64,000 nt of DNA, taken from Planctomycetaceae bacterium. GTDB lineage: Bacteria > Planctomycetota > Planctomycetia > Planctomycetales > Planctomycetaceae. The position numbers were made by a program, and so were the translations under genes. The stretch spans positions 5,667,001 through 5,731,000 of the forward strand of contig CP051247.1 in the NCBI GenBank assembly GCA_017795105.1, read 5' to 3'. The notes under the pieces are model-generated. The model did no database searches. It was given only the letters and a program-made list of their open reading frames with translations, and was not told where the DNA came from. How positions within the stretch are numbered: the stretch's first letter is position 1; every line of letters starts with the position of its first letter. Below are positions 52,010 through 60,305 of the stretch, in pieces.

Positions 52010-53422
52010 TTACTCGGCCGAGAGCAGAATTCTCATCTGATCCCAGTGGTCGCCGGCATAGCAGGAAATGACAAGCGTCCGGCGGTCGGGGCCAATGACG
52101 AACCAGTCCATCTCTTCCGGGACAGCATCGAGTCCGTGTCGAGATAGCCCGTGACTCGGCGGCCCATACTTCGTATGGCTACTGCGGAACAGGTAATCCG
52201 ATTGCTCGAGAAACGCGGTTTGCGAGATAACACCCAGAATTGGAGACGGGAATCGAATACTTCCTTCGAGACGAAATCCCTTCTTCTCGGAGGTCGAATC
52301 GAAATGCAGGAAATAGCTCGTGAGCCGGGTGCCCTCTTCGATGGAATCGCGTCCCGCAGTCGGACTGTTGTCGACATCTGCCGTGTTATAGACGCCGGGC
52401 CGGCTGCGATTGACCATCACGGGGTTTTCCGGTGTGACGAACGACTGCTCTCGGAACAGGAACATCATCTCATCGGATTCCATTCGCCCGGGTGCGATTG
52501 AGGCAGGCGGAGCGGTGAGCAGGCGAATGTTTCCACTTACGTCCGGAGTCTCGGGATCGCAGGACGGAAGGATTAAGAATTCCGGAGTCTGAGCAGGAGC
52601 AACAGTCACTCGACTTGCCAGATCAACCTCAAGGGTTTCCCCGCGAGCAACCGAACGGGCGTTGCTAAGCGATCCGTTATCCCAGGTCAGGCCGATGTTG
52701 CCTTCGCGGACCTGGATCTGCGTCTGCCCCGGATTCGCATTCACGCAGAACTCCGTGCCGAGATCAATCAGTGAAAGTTTCCCGGAAGCGATTGTGAAAC
52801 CATGCGCGGCAAAGGGCACGCGAACGGCGTAGCGGCCGGCCAGCACCTGGACTTTCATGGCATCTTTAACGTCGAAACGAGCCGGGGCTTCAACAAGAAA
52901 ATCGACGCCACTGGCGAGAGAACAGCGGACGGATCCGGCTTCCAGTTCGTAAACACCTTCCTCCAGAGAGTCGCCGAGCCCGTTCGGCCCCGAACCCTGC
53001 CAACGAGTATCAGCCGACATGTCTGTCACGATCGCCATGCGATTGTCCGTGAACTGGTCGCTTCCAGTGAACCCAAAGTAGAGTCCGGCGATCAGCAGAC
53101 AGGTTGCCATAAGACCGGTCAAAGCAGCCGTGCGACGTGTGATCTCAATTCTACGAGTTGGCTTTGAGGACGAGGGCGCTACGATCTGTGCTGGAAGCGG
53201 TGAGTTGGCGGTGGTTGTTTCCGGAGAGCGATGCAGGACCCAGTTGAGCTGCGCTTCCATTTCGAGACGATCGAGGTACAACTCGCAGGCGGCTGGATTC
53301 CCCATCATGATCGCGTTCATTTCGTCGAGTTCTTCGTCGGAAATGATTCCGTCAACGAACTGATCGATCAGGTACTCCAAGCGGTTATTCGGAGTCGCTC
53401 GAGAGCGAGATACCGTATCCAT
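52010..53422 (-). CDS. FecR-domain membrane protein, probable anti-sigma factor
   Basis: The protein has 470 residues. The helical cytoplasmic part (NNRLEYLIDQFVDGIISDEE) and one membrane span at about 98-118 (LTGLMATCLLIAGLYFGF) precede a FecR domain (about 165-275: RFDVKDAMKVQVLAGRYAVR, FTIASGKLSLIDLGTEFCVN). The C-terminal 150 residues are beta-rich (FHFDSTSEKKGFRLEGSIRF) and unlike the lectin-like end of the other FecR protein. The ATG at 53422 has an AAAGAG site; an earlier in-frame start would overlap the sigma gene. It lies 23 bp after the sigma factor gene. Ligand unknown. Confidence 0.85.
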   Translation of the reverse strand: MDTVSRSRATPNNRLEYLIDQFVDGIISDEELDEMNAIMMGNPAACELYLDRLEMEAQLNWVLHRSPETTTANSPLPAQIVAPSSSKPTRRIEITRRTAALTGLMATCLLIAGLYFGFTGSDQFTDNRMAIVTDMSADTRWQGSGPNGLGDSLEEGVYELEAGSVRCSLASGVDFLVEAPARFDVKDAMKVQVLAGRYAVRVPFAAHGFTIASGKLSLIDLGTEFCVNANPGQTQIQVREGNIGLTWDNGSLSNARSVARGETLEVDLASRVTVAPAQTPEFLILPSCDPETPDVSGNIRLLTAPPASIAPGRMESDEMMFLFREQSFVTPENPVMVNRSRPGVYNTADVDNSPTAGRDSIEEGTRLTSYFLHFDSTSEKKGFRLEGSIRFPSPILGVISQTAFLEQSDYLFRSSHTKYGPPSHGLSRHGLDAVPEEMDWFVIGPDRRTLVISCYAGDHWDQMRILLSAE

Positions 53423-53445
53423 AATCTCTTTCACACTGTCGTTAT

Positions 53446-53964
53446 TCAGGTCTGTTGTTGACTCAGGCGACGTTCGACGCACAGCCGAAGCTGTTTGCGA
53501 ATGCGACGAAGCATCTGCGAGATCGCACCTGCGGTTGTGTTCATCTCATTCGCCAGGTTCTTGACGGACCCGTTGGATCGATACCGCTTTCGCAGCAGGG
53601 ATCGTTGATCGTCATCGATATGTTCCAGGCAACGCAGGAGAGCGTCGAGGCGAGTGGGCGAGGTTGAAGCCCGTTCCGCCTGTCGTTCCGCCAGGTAGGA
53701 AAGAAGTTGTTCTTCGAGGAGATGTTCTTCTTTAGGTCGGGCGCGCCGATCGGCCAGCACATGGAAGTACGCGATCGAGGTGCTCCAGGCGAGGAAGTTG
53801 GTCCCCTCTTCAAAGTCTCTGGCTTTCCGTAATACTGTCAGATTGACGTCCTGCAGGATGTCCCAGGATCGATTGTGATCGCCCACGAGCGAGTAGATAT
53901 AGCCGAACAGAGTCGGCTGACTGGACGCAAGCAGCCCTGCAAATTGCTGGGAATCACGATCCAC
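53446..53964 (-). CDS. ECF-type RNA polymerase sigma factor
   Basis: The protein has 172 residues. Region 2: LFGYIYSLVGDHNRSWDILQ, DVNLTVLRKARDFEEGTNFL, AWSTSIAYFHVLADRRARPK. Region 4: LRKRYRSNGSVKNLANEMNT and AGAISQMLRRIRKQLRLCVE. It starts with GTG. The gene is divergent from a DUF1559-sulfatase-lipoprotein operon and followed by its FecR-type partner, so that operon is a candidate target. Confidence 0.9.
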   Translation of the reverse strand: MDRDSQQFAGLLASSQPTLFGYIYSLVGDHNRSWDILQDVNLTVLRKARDFEEGTNFLAWSTSIAYFHVLADRRARPKEEHLLEEQLLSYLAERQAERASTSPTRLDALLRCLEHIDDDQRSLLRKRYRSNGSVKNLANEMNTTAGAISQMLRRIRKQLRLCVERRLSQQQT

Positions 53965-54271
53965 TGCGGTAGGTTCTCACAAAGTTGAAGTCCGTCGTGT
54001 ACTTATGTCGCCAGCGTCGGCGATCTGACGCGGAAAATCCTGAGGGCGCTGAAAAAACAGAAAGTCGCAGAAATACGGCGAAAGAAAGTTCCTGATTCGG
54101 TCGGAAAACGAATGGATTCAGAAAAAATCAAGAAAAGGATGAGAAGTTGCGTCAGATTTTACGCCGTCGCAACATCATATAAAAACGCTTTTTTGTCAAG
54201 GAATGCCTGATTGCCGCTGTCGGCATCGGAACATGGCACTGAATAAAGAGATATCGCTTTCGGAGGACTGC
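53965..54271. promoter_or_regulatory. AT-rich divergent promoter region
   Basis: This 307-bp gap separates the sigma factor gene (minus) from DUF1559 (plus). It is richer in A than its surroundings (54045-54140) and holds TATAAA at 54178-54183, about 90 bases before the DUF1559 ATG, with no convincing -35 partner. No gene seen. Confidence 0.35.
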
Positions 54272-55273
54272 ATGAAAACCGCCCGTCAAGGATTTACGTT
54301 AATCGAATTATTGGTGGTGATCGCGATCATCGCGATCCTGGTCGCCCTTTTACTCCCCGCTGTTCAGGAAGCCCGTGAGGCTGCCAGACGCTCCAGCTGT
54401 AAGAACAATCTGAAGCAGCTGGGTCTGGCGATGCACAACTATCACGACACATTCTCTGTCTTTCCCCCGGGCTTTGTCTCGCAGCGAGGATTTAGCCAGC
54501 CCGGTCTGAGTGGCGATGGAGCCGCGACCACCTTCGGTAACTGGAACTGGTCGGCATTGATCCTGCCGTTCGTCGAAGAAAGCGCAATGTATGAGTTCCT
54601 GCAGCCCGGCGATCAGCAGATCTCGCAGATGATGAGTGATCCGGCTCAGCGTCAGCAGATCCAGCAGGCGAATTACTTCTGGCGCTGCCCGTCGGATTCG
54701 GGGCCTGATTTGAACACTCATCCCGCTCGTAATATTTCGCAAACCTGGCCGAGCGCTTCGCTGCCGGCTGCCAACGAGGGTCAGCTACCGTCGATGAATT
54801 ATATCGTCGTGAACAATGCGTCGAACTCCGTGCGGACCGAACAGGACGTCTCGCTCGGTATGTTCTGGCGGAACAGCAAAGTGCGGATGCGCGATCTGAC
54901 CGACGGGACCAGCAACACGCTTATGCTGGGCGAACGAGTGACGAACTTTGTGCCGCCGCTCTCGGGGAACCCGGTTCCAGGGGCCGGAACGCTTTACGCC
55001 ATTCGCGGTCGAGCCGGCAACAGTGCAGGTGGTATGTCTGCCGCCGCCGGATCCGGGGATGTCAAGATTAACTGTCCGGAGAACACGGGCTGTAACCAGG
55101 GATTCTCGAGTAATCACCGTGGTGGATCTCAGTTCGTGCTGGCCGACGGAAGTGTCCGTTTCCTGGGCGAGAACCTTGAGCACAACACGAGTCGTCCTGA
55201 TCCGGATATCCCGGATTCCGTGTTCGATTTCCTCTGTGCACGCGGCGACGGGAGTGTTGTCGGCGAGTTCTAG
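54272..55273 (+). CDS. DUF1559 protein with type IV pilin-like N-terminus
   Basis: The protein has 333 residues. MKTARQGFTLIELLVVIAII is a prepilin leader and helix with cleavage after Gly7; RSSCKNNLKQLGLAMHNYHD begins DUF1559 and QFVLADGSVRFLGENLEHNT ends it. A GGAGG site five bases before the ATG at 54272 decides the start against an earlier in-frame one. It is followed by a sulfatase (126 bp) and a small lipoprotein. Function unknown. Confidence 0.9.
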   Translation: MKTARQGFTLIELLVVIAIIAILVALLLPAVQEAREAARRSSCKNNLKQLGLAMHNYHDTFSVFPPGFVSQRGFSQPGLSGDGAATTFGNWNWSALILPFVEESAMYEFLQPGDQQISQMMSDPAQRQQIQQANYFWRCPSDSGPDLNTHPARNISQTWPSASLPAANEGQLPSMNYIVVNNASNSVRTEQDVSLGMFWRNSKVRMRDLTDGTSNTLMLGERVTNFVPPLSGNPVPGAGTLYAIRGRAGNSAGGMSAAAGSGDVKINCPENTGCNQGFSSNHRGGSQFVLADGSVRFLGENLEHNTSRPDPDIPDSVFDFLCARGDGSVVGEF

Positions 55274-55399
55274 TCACTGGTCGTCCGCTTGTTACGGGCC
55301 TTATTCGAACCTTGCCATTCGCGGTGACTCATGTTGCCCCTGTGCGAAGTCTGCCAGGGGCAACTCAGGAACTCAATTCTGAAAACAGAAGCTCAGTCC

Positions 55400-56809
55400 A
55401 TGTCTTTCGTGCGTAACTCAGTCGTGTTCGCTTTCAGCTTGCTTCTGGCAGGCAATCTTGCCGTCGTTCAAGGAGCGGACCGCCCTAACATCGTGTTTCT
55501 ATTGACGGACGATCAACGATTCGACGCCGTCGGTTACGCTGAGGGTGATCCCCATCTCAAAACTCCGGCCTTGGACCAGCTCGCCGCTGACGGCACGGTC
55601 TTTGAGAACGCCTTCGTGACCACGTCGATCTGTGCAATCAGTCGAGCTTCAATTCTGACCGGGCAGTACGAAAGTCGTCATGGCGTCCGCGGGTTTGGGC
55701 GTCCGCTCTCGCCGGAGCAGCTCGACAATTCCTTCCCGACCCAACTTCGATCAGCGGGATACTACACCGGCTTCATCGGCAAGTGGGGACTCGGCGGACC
55801 GATTCCCGTCGATCGTTTCGACGTCTGGAATGGTTTCGGCGGGCAGGGGGCCTACTTTCCGAATGGACGTCCAGGCGGAGACGGTCCGAAGGACGACGGA
55901 ACTGGAGACGAGCATCTGACTGATATCCAGACCGACCAGGCGGTCAGTTTCCTGGAAGGTGCCCCAAAGGATCGCCCCTTCTTCCTGCAGATCTCGACCA
56001 AGGCGGCTCACGTCAACGATTCGACGATGTGGGACCATCCCTTCCCGACGGCTGCTCGTTTTGATTCCGTGCTTCAGGACGCTGTGATCGCCCGTAAACC
56101 AACCGATACGCCCGAGGGATTCGAGGCGTTGCCGGAAGTGCTGAAAACCTCCGAAGCCCGGCTGCGTTGGGAATCGCGATTCGGCACGGAAGAACGTTTT
56201 CAGCAGAACGTCAAAGACTATTACCGATTGATTCTGGGAATTGATGAACTCGTTCAGCGTGTCCGCAACCGGCTTGAAGAACTGGGGCAGGCGGAGAACA
56301 CGGTGATCATTTTCTCATCCGACCACGGCTTCTATCTCTCCGATCGCGGCCTGGCGGGCAAATGGTTCATGCACGAAGAATCGATTCGTGTTCCGCTCGT
56401 GATCTACGATCCTCGAGCCGGATCATCGTCGACGCGAGAGTCGGCTGAGGAGATCGTGCTTAACATTGATCTGGCCCCGACGATTCTCGACTACGCGAAC
56501 GTCTCTGTTCCTGATGTCATGCAGGGAGAATCGCTCCGCGATTTGACAGCGAAGGCCGATCCCGACTGGCGCACGGAGTTCTTCTACGAACATCACTTTG
56601 GTTACCCGACGATTCCGTTTCTGGAAGGGGTCCGTCAGAACCGCTGGAAGTACGTTCGATACGCCACGCTCGAAGAAGAGAATGAAGAGCTGTTCGATCT
56701 TGAGAACGATCCACTTGAGTTGAAGAACCTCGCCGCTGATCCGGCTCATGAAGACGACCTGGATCGACTGCGTTCGCGGTGGCGCGAACTGCGCGAAGAG
56801 GCGAAGTAG
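55400..56809 (+). CDS. Exported Cys-type sulfatase
   Basis: The protein has 469 residues. A signal peptide (MSFVRNSVVFAFSLLLAGNL) is followed by NIVFLLTDDQRFDAVGYAEG and the formylglycine region TSICAISRASILTGQYESRH, with the motif as CAISR rather than the usual CxPxR. GKWGLGGPI and FSSDHGFYLSDRG are present. It is a periplasmic sulfate ester hydrolase of unknown substrate. The ATG at 55400 is preferred because it begins the signal peptide; the preceding 23 codons read through the spacer. It lies between the DUF1559 gene and the lipoprotein gene. Confidence 0.92.
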   Translation: MSFVRNSVVFAFSLLLAGNLAVVQGADRPNIVFLLTDDQRFDAVGYAEGDPHLKTPALDQLAADGTVFENAFVTTSICAISRASILTGQYESRHGVRGFGRPLSPEQLDNSFPTQLRSAGYYTGFIGKWGLGGPIPVDRFDVWNGFGGQGAYFPNGRPGGDGPKDDGTGDEHLTDIQTDQAVSFLEGAPKDRPFFLQISTKAAHVNDSTMWDHPFPTAARFDSVLQDAVIARKPTDTPEGFEALPEVLKTSEARLRWESRFGTEERFQQNVKDYYRLILGIDELVQRVRNRLEELGQAENTVIIFSSDHGFYLSDRGLAGKWFMHEESIRVPLVIYDPRAGSSSTRESAEEIVLNIDLAPTILDYANVSVPDVMQGESLRDLTAKADPDWRTEFFYEHHFGYPTIPFLEGVRQNRWKYVRYATLEEENEELFDLENDPLELKNLAADPAHEDDLDRLRSRWRELREEAK

Positions 56810-56851
56810 TTCTGAACATAAACACGCATTGAATAAGAAGAGAGCCTACCA

Positions 56852-57271
56852 ATGATTCGATTTTTTCCATTATGCCTTCTGGCGGTCCTCGCGGGATGTT
56901 CCGGGGCCGATTCAACGGGAGCGACCCTGTCCGGATCGGTGATGCTCGACGGGAAACCGCTCGACCGCGGACTGATCACCTTCACCCCGGTTGGGAACAG
57001 CGGTTCGAGCGCATTCGCTCAGATCGACGAAGAAGGAAAGTACTCCGCAAAGATGAGTCGGTCGCTCGTTGGAATCGCACCCGGGGAATACAAAGTCGGG
57101 ATTGCGGCCTGGGAAGTCGAGCCGGGCAGCTGGATGCCGGACGGCTCGATCGTCGAAGAAGGGGTGCCCATTACCCCGAAGAAGTATCACGATCCTGAGC
57201 AAAGCGGAATCGTCGTTCAGGTAAGTCCCGAGTCCGAAAACGTTGAAGACTTCACCCTCGTCTCCGAATAA
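56852..57271 (+). CDS. Transthyretin/carboxypeptidase-regulatory-like lipoprotein
   Basis: The protein has 139 residues. A lipoprotein signal (MIRFFPLCLLAVLAGC, Cys16) is followed by a single beta domain: LSGSVMLDGKPLDRGLITFT and SLVGIAPGEYKVGIAAWEVE. It is the same type as the lipoprotein at 29741-30256, also downstream of a DUF1559 gene. Its stop is followed by a strong terminator at 57298. Role unknown. Confidence 0.8.
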   Translation: MIRFFPLCLLAVLAGCSGADSTGATLSGSVMLDGKPLDRGLITFTPVGNSGSSAFAQIDEEGKYSAKMSRSLVGIAPGEYKVGIAAWEVEPGSWMPDGSIVEEGVPITPKKYHDPEQSGIVVQVSPESENVEDFTLVSE

Positions 57272-57297
57272 TCGTGCCGGAGCGGGAGTCAAGTCAG

Positions 57298-57332
57298 AAA
57301 AGACGGTGCAGCTTCTGCTGGACCGTCTTTTT
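57298..57332 (+). terminator. Rho-independent terminator of the DUF1559-sulfatase-lipoprotein operon
   Basis: AAAAGACGGT (57298-57307) pairs with ACCGTCTTTT (57322-57331), with a small GCAG-CTGC inner stem and a T-run at the end. Because the outer stem is A/T-flanked on both sides, it may also end the convergent metallophosphoesterase transcript. Confidence 0.85.
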
Positions 57333-57361
57333 CATTGGCGGGTGTTCGTTCCTGAGTGCGT

Positions 57362-58255
57362 TCAGGAAGGCCACTCGTAATCCTGCTGCTCGCGAAAACC
57401 GGTCACACGGATCGACCCGTCGGCGAACAGGTCCATTGTTGAGTAACCGTTATTCTCAGCTCCTGAGCCTTCGACCATGGCCCGATGTACGCAGTAATGA
57501 ATGCCGTTGATTTCTTTCAGGTCATTCTTATGGCTGTGCCCCTGAAAGACCGCCAGCACGTTCCCTGAATCTTCGAGGACCTTTCTGACTTCCGCGGCGT
57601 TCTTGATTCCGTAACTGTTGCTGACATCGAGTCGCTGATGGACGAAGACAATCGTTTGTCGCCCGGATGCTTTGAGATCCTCAGCAAGCCATTCGACTTC
57701 GTTGCTGGGGATGTTCGGATCGGTCCACTGGAAGTTCCGGCGGCCATATGAGATGCCATCGCTGCGGAAACAGGCATCGAGGATGACGAAATGAAACCCG
57801 CCGGCATCGAATGAGTAGTACGAGCGTTTCTGGCCGACTTCACCCAGAAACTCCTCTTTGGTGAGCGTGTCGACGCAATGGTTGCCCAGCACGTAATGCT
57901 TCTGCCCGGGCAGAGCAGCAAACGCTTTGTTGATCCGTCGGAGATATCTCTTCTCCACTTCGACGGAGTCGGCGGCGTCAATGAAGTCCCCCAACTCGAC
58001 AACGTGAGCCGGCTGGTCCTGTTGGAAACGCACTGCTGCTTCCTCCAACTTCGCGAGCGTTTCCCGATAGTGCCGCGATCCTCCGGGAGCTTTGTCAGCA
58101 TAGTGAAGGTCGGTCAGAAGTCCGATTCGCGTCTGCGGACGTTCCTCTGCTGCAAACAGATTCCCTGTTCCAAGAGTTGCTGCGGTCAACAGGAGAGAAC
58201 CGTTCTGTAGAAAGGCTCGCCGTCCGAGAGTCTGAAAGTCGCTAACTTGTGCCAT
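57362..58255 (-). CDS. Exported calcineurin-like metallophosphoesterase
   Basis: The protein has 297 residues. A Tat-like signal (LGRRAFLQNGSLLLTAATLG) precedes the two-metal core motifs in order: GLLTDLHYAD, VVELGDFIDA, YVLGNHCVDT and AVFQGHSHKNDL. Family members hydrolyse phosphomono- or diesters. It lies about 100 bp after the sialidase-like gene on the same strand, possibly one unit. Substrate unknown. Confidence 0.9.
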   Translation of the reverse strand: MAQVSDFQTLGRRAFLQNGSLLLTAATLGTGNLFAAEERPQTRIGLLTDLHYADKAPGGSRHYRETLAKLEEAAVRFQQDQPAHVVELGDFIDAADSVEVEKRYLRRINKAFAALPGQKHYVLGNHCVDTLTKEEFLGEVGQKRSYYSFDAGGFHFVILDACFRSDGISYGRRNFQWTDPNIPSNEVEWLAEDLKASGRQTIVFVHQRLDVSNSYGIKNAAEVRKVLEDSGNVLAVFQGHSHKNDLKEINGIHYCVHRAMVEGSGAENNGYSTMDLFADGSIRVTGFREQQDYEWPS

Positions 58256-58359
58256 CTGTCTGCTGAGTCTTTCTTATTCATTCACGTCTGCGGAGGAGGC
58301 AGCCGGGTAGGCTTCATTTTGCCGGAAGAACAGTTTCGAGTGTGAGTAAGTTCGAGTAT

Positions 58360-59940
58360 TCAGGGAGCCGGCACCACGGAGACCATGACCGAAGTGTCCG
58401 GAGCTTCGCCGGAGTAGAACGAGACATAGTGTGTATCCCCAATCACGGTCGCATTCGCGTTGCCGGAGTCCCATGCGATCGGACTCGCCGTGGCAATGGC
58501 TTCGGAATCTGGCCAGCTCAAAGGGTTGTCGAAGACTTTATTGGGATCGACGACGCGACGACGGAGGATTCCTCGTCCACGTTCATAGTAGTAGTTGCTG
58601 ACCAGGCCGGACTCGGGATCAAGAATGAGCGTGGGAGTCGAGGCGTGAATGTCTGCGATGTTTGTTCGCGCCCGGGTCCATGTCGCTCCATTGTCGGTTG
58701 AAGTCAGCTGGAACTGCGATGGTCCACTTTCAGTCCGTCCGATGGCCAGTATACGCCCATTTCCGAGAGAGACCGCCGACGGTTCAGTCGGCCAGTCGGC
58801 CTTGAGCAGTCCTGATTCGATCGTTGTCTGAGACCACGTCTTTCCGTCATCGCTGCTCGTCATCACGCCCCACGAATGAACGGCTTCGGCACTGTAGTTC
58901 CCGGCAAACCAGAGGGTTATCAGGCCGACATCGGGCACGGCGAACACGTCGGTGATCTGCATCGGCTGGACTTCCAGATCGGGTGTCGCGATCAGTTCGA
59001 AATTCACTCCATCAGTCGTCCGGTACAGGTCGTGGTTCCAGTCTTTTCCAATGCGACGCACCCAGAGGAGCATCGCTCCGGTTGAGTCGAGTCCCTTGCC
59101 GACGGTGACCTCACCATAGCCGGGCGTCTCGGCGACGACGGTTTCCTTGGTCCAGGTTTTCCCGCCGTCGGTCGATGTTCGCGCATAAACCCCACGCACA
59201 TCTTCGGTGATTGTGTGCCCCGTCCCCCGGCTGTAGACACAGACCAGCTTGTCTCCGATCGCCTGAATCATCGGCCAGGAGTTGTAGCCGCTGACATCCT
59301 GCACCACCTGTGGCTCGTCAAGAGCATCGATTGGCGTGACCTTCACGAGGGCCAGCCCTGTCGGACGGGTGAACGTATCCCCGGGAAGACCGGGCTCCCG
59401 CTGAATTCGGACCGTGAGCGGGGCATCGGGCACGATTTCGTAATACGACTCCAATAGAATCGTTCGTGTGTGAAACCGTGCGGCTGGCAACGCCGTGCAA
59501 ACCGGCTTTCCGAGCGAGTGACGATCTGTGAAGGGAGCGTTGGGGATCATCTGCGAGAGATGCACCCGGTAGACATCCTCAAACTCGGAACTTGTCTCGG
59601 GATCGTTCGTGGTCACGACGATCTCGACTTTCACGGCGGCGCACTCCCGAGGGATTCCAGCGACGACTCCCGCCACCGATTGTCCCGGAGTTCCACCTGA
59701 GAGTGACCACACTGGAATGTGTGTCGAAATGCTCGACATCGTCACCAGAGAGGGGTTTCCAGTCGCGATCGAGAGATCGTTTGCGGTCAGAATGATCGGA
59801 GCCCGCTTGGGACGACCCGCATCAAGTGACGGTGTGCTTGTATCACCTGCGAAGAGGGGATGAGCGGCCTGGATGCTGATCCCAGTTGCTGCCAGTGTCA
59901 GGATTAGAATTGCGCTGACGCGTCGGTTTGTTCGGCTCAT
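58360..59940 (-). CDS. Exported sialidase-like BNR-repeat protein
   Basis: The protein has 526 residues. A signal peptide (MSRTNRRVSAILILTLAATG) is followed by a beta-rich N-terminal part and a propeller with Asp boxes: STDGGKTWTKETVV, SSDDGKTWSQTTIE and STDNGATWTRARTN. AIGRTESGPSQFQLTS resembles the Arg-containing region of sialidases, but I cannot confirm the full triad. It may cleave or bind a sugar at the surface. The ATG at 59940 with AGGA upstream is chosen over an in-frame start 53 codons earlier. Confidence 0.78.
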   Translation of the reverse strand: MSRTNRRVSAILILTLAATGISIQAAHPLFAGDTSTPSLDAGRPKRAPIILTANDLSIATGNPSLVTMSSISTHIPVWSLSGGTPGQSVAGVVAGIPRECAAVKVEIVVTTNDPETSSEFEDVYRVHLSQMIPNAPFTDRHSLGKPVCTALPAARFHTRTILLESYYEIVPDAPLTVRIQREPGLPGDTFTRPTGLALVKVTPIDALDEPQVVQDVSGYNSWPMIQAIGDKLVCVYSRGTGHTITEDVRGVYARTSTDGGKTWTKETVVAETPGYGEVTVGKGLDSTGAMLLWVRRIGKDWNHDLYRTTDGVNFELIATPDLEVQPMQITDVFAVPDVGLITLWFAGNYSAEAVHSWGVMTSSDDGKTWSQTTIESGLLKADWPTEPSAVSLGNGRILAIGRTESGPSQFQLTSTDNGATWTRARTNIADIHASTPTLILDPESGLVSNYYYERGRGILRRRVVDPNKVFDNPLSWPDSEAIATASPIAWDSGNANATVIGDTHYVSFYSGEAPDTSVMVSVVPAP

Positions 59941-60305
59941 TTGTTTTCCTGGTGCTTTATCTGGGGCAGGCAGCAAACTTTGGCTGCGATGGTCGGAGGG
60001 CGGCTGGCAATCCGTAGTTCTTGCATGAAGTGCCCCTCGTTGCAACCGAGTCCAATGTGGCTCATTGCAATTGGTCGAGTCATTCAGAACGATTATCAAT
60101 TGATGAATGAACCGCTAATTCTTCAAGCGAGCGCATCACTCTCGGTGCTGTTGATCTTCGAGGAGTCCGCAATGGTGAGCGATCATCAGGGCGAGAAGGA
60201 GCTGGAGTTGGGTTGCTGGAAATAGAGGGATGTGCAAGAGTGTACGCATCACTGTATCTTCATCTCTTCACGTTTTTGTTCGGTGTAGCCGTTGTGCAAT
60301 TGAGA
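59941..60305. other. Divergent intergenic region
   Basis: A 365-bp spacer between the sialidase-like gene (minus) and the last cytochrome gene (plus). I see no gene, hairpin or promoter that I would defend; it must hold both promoters. Confidence 0.5.
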
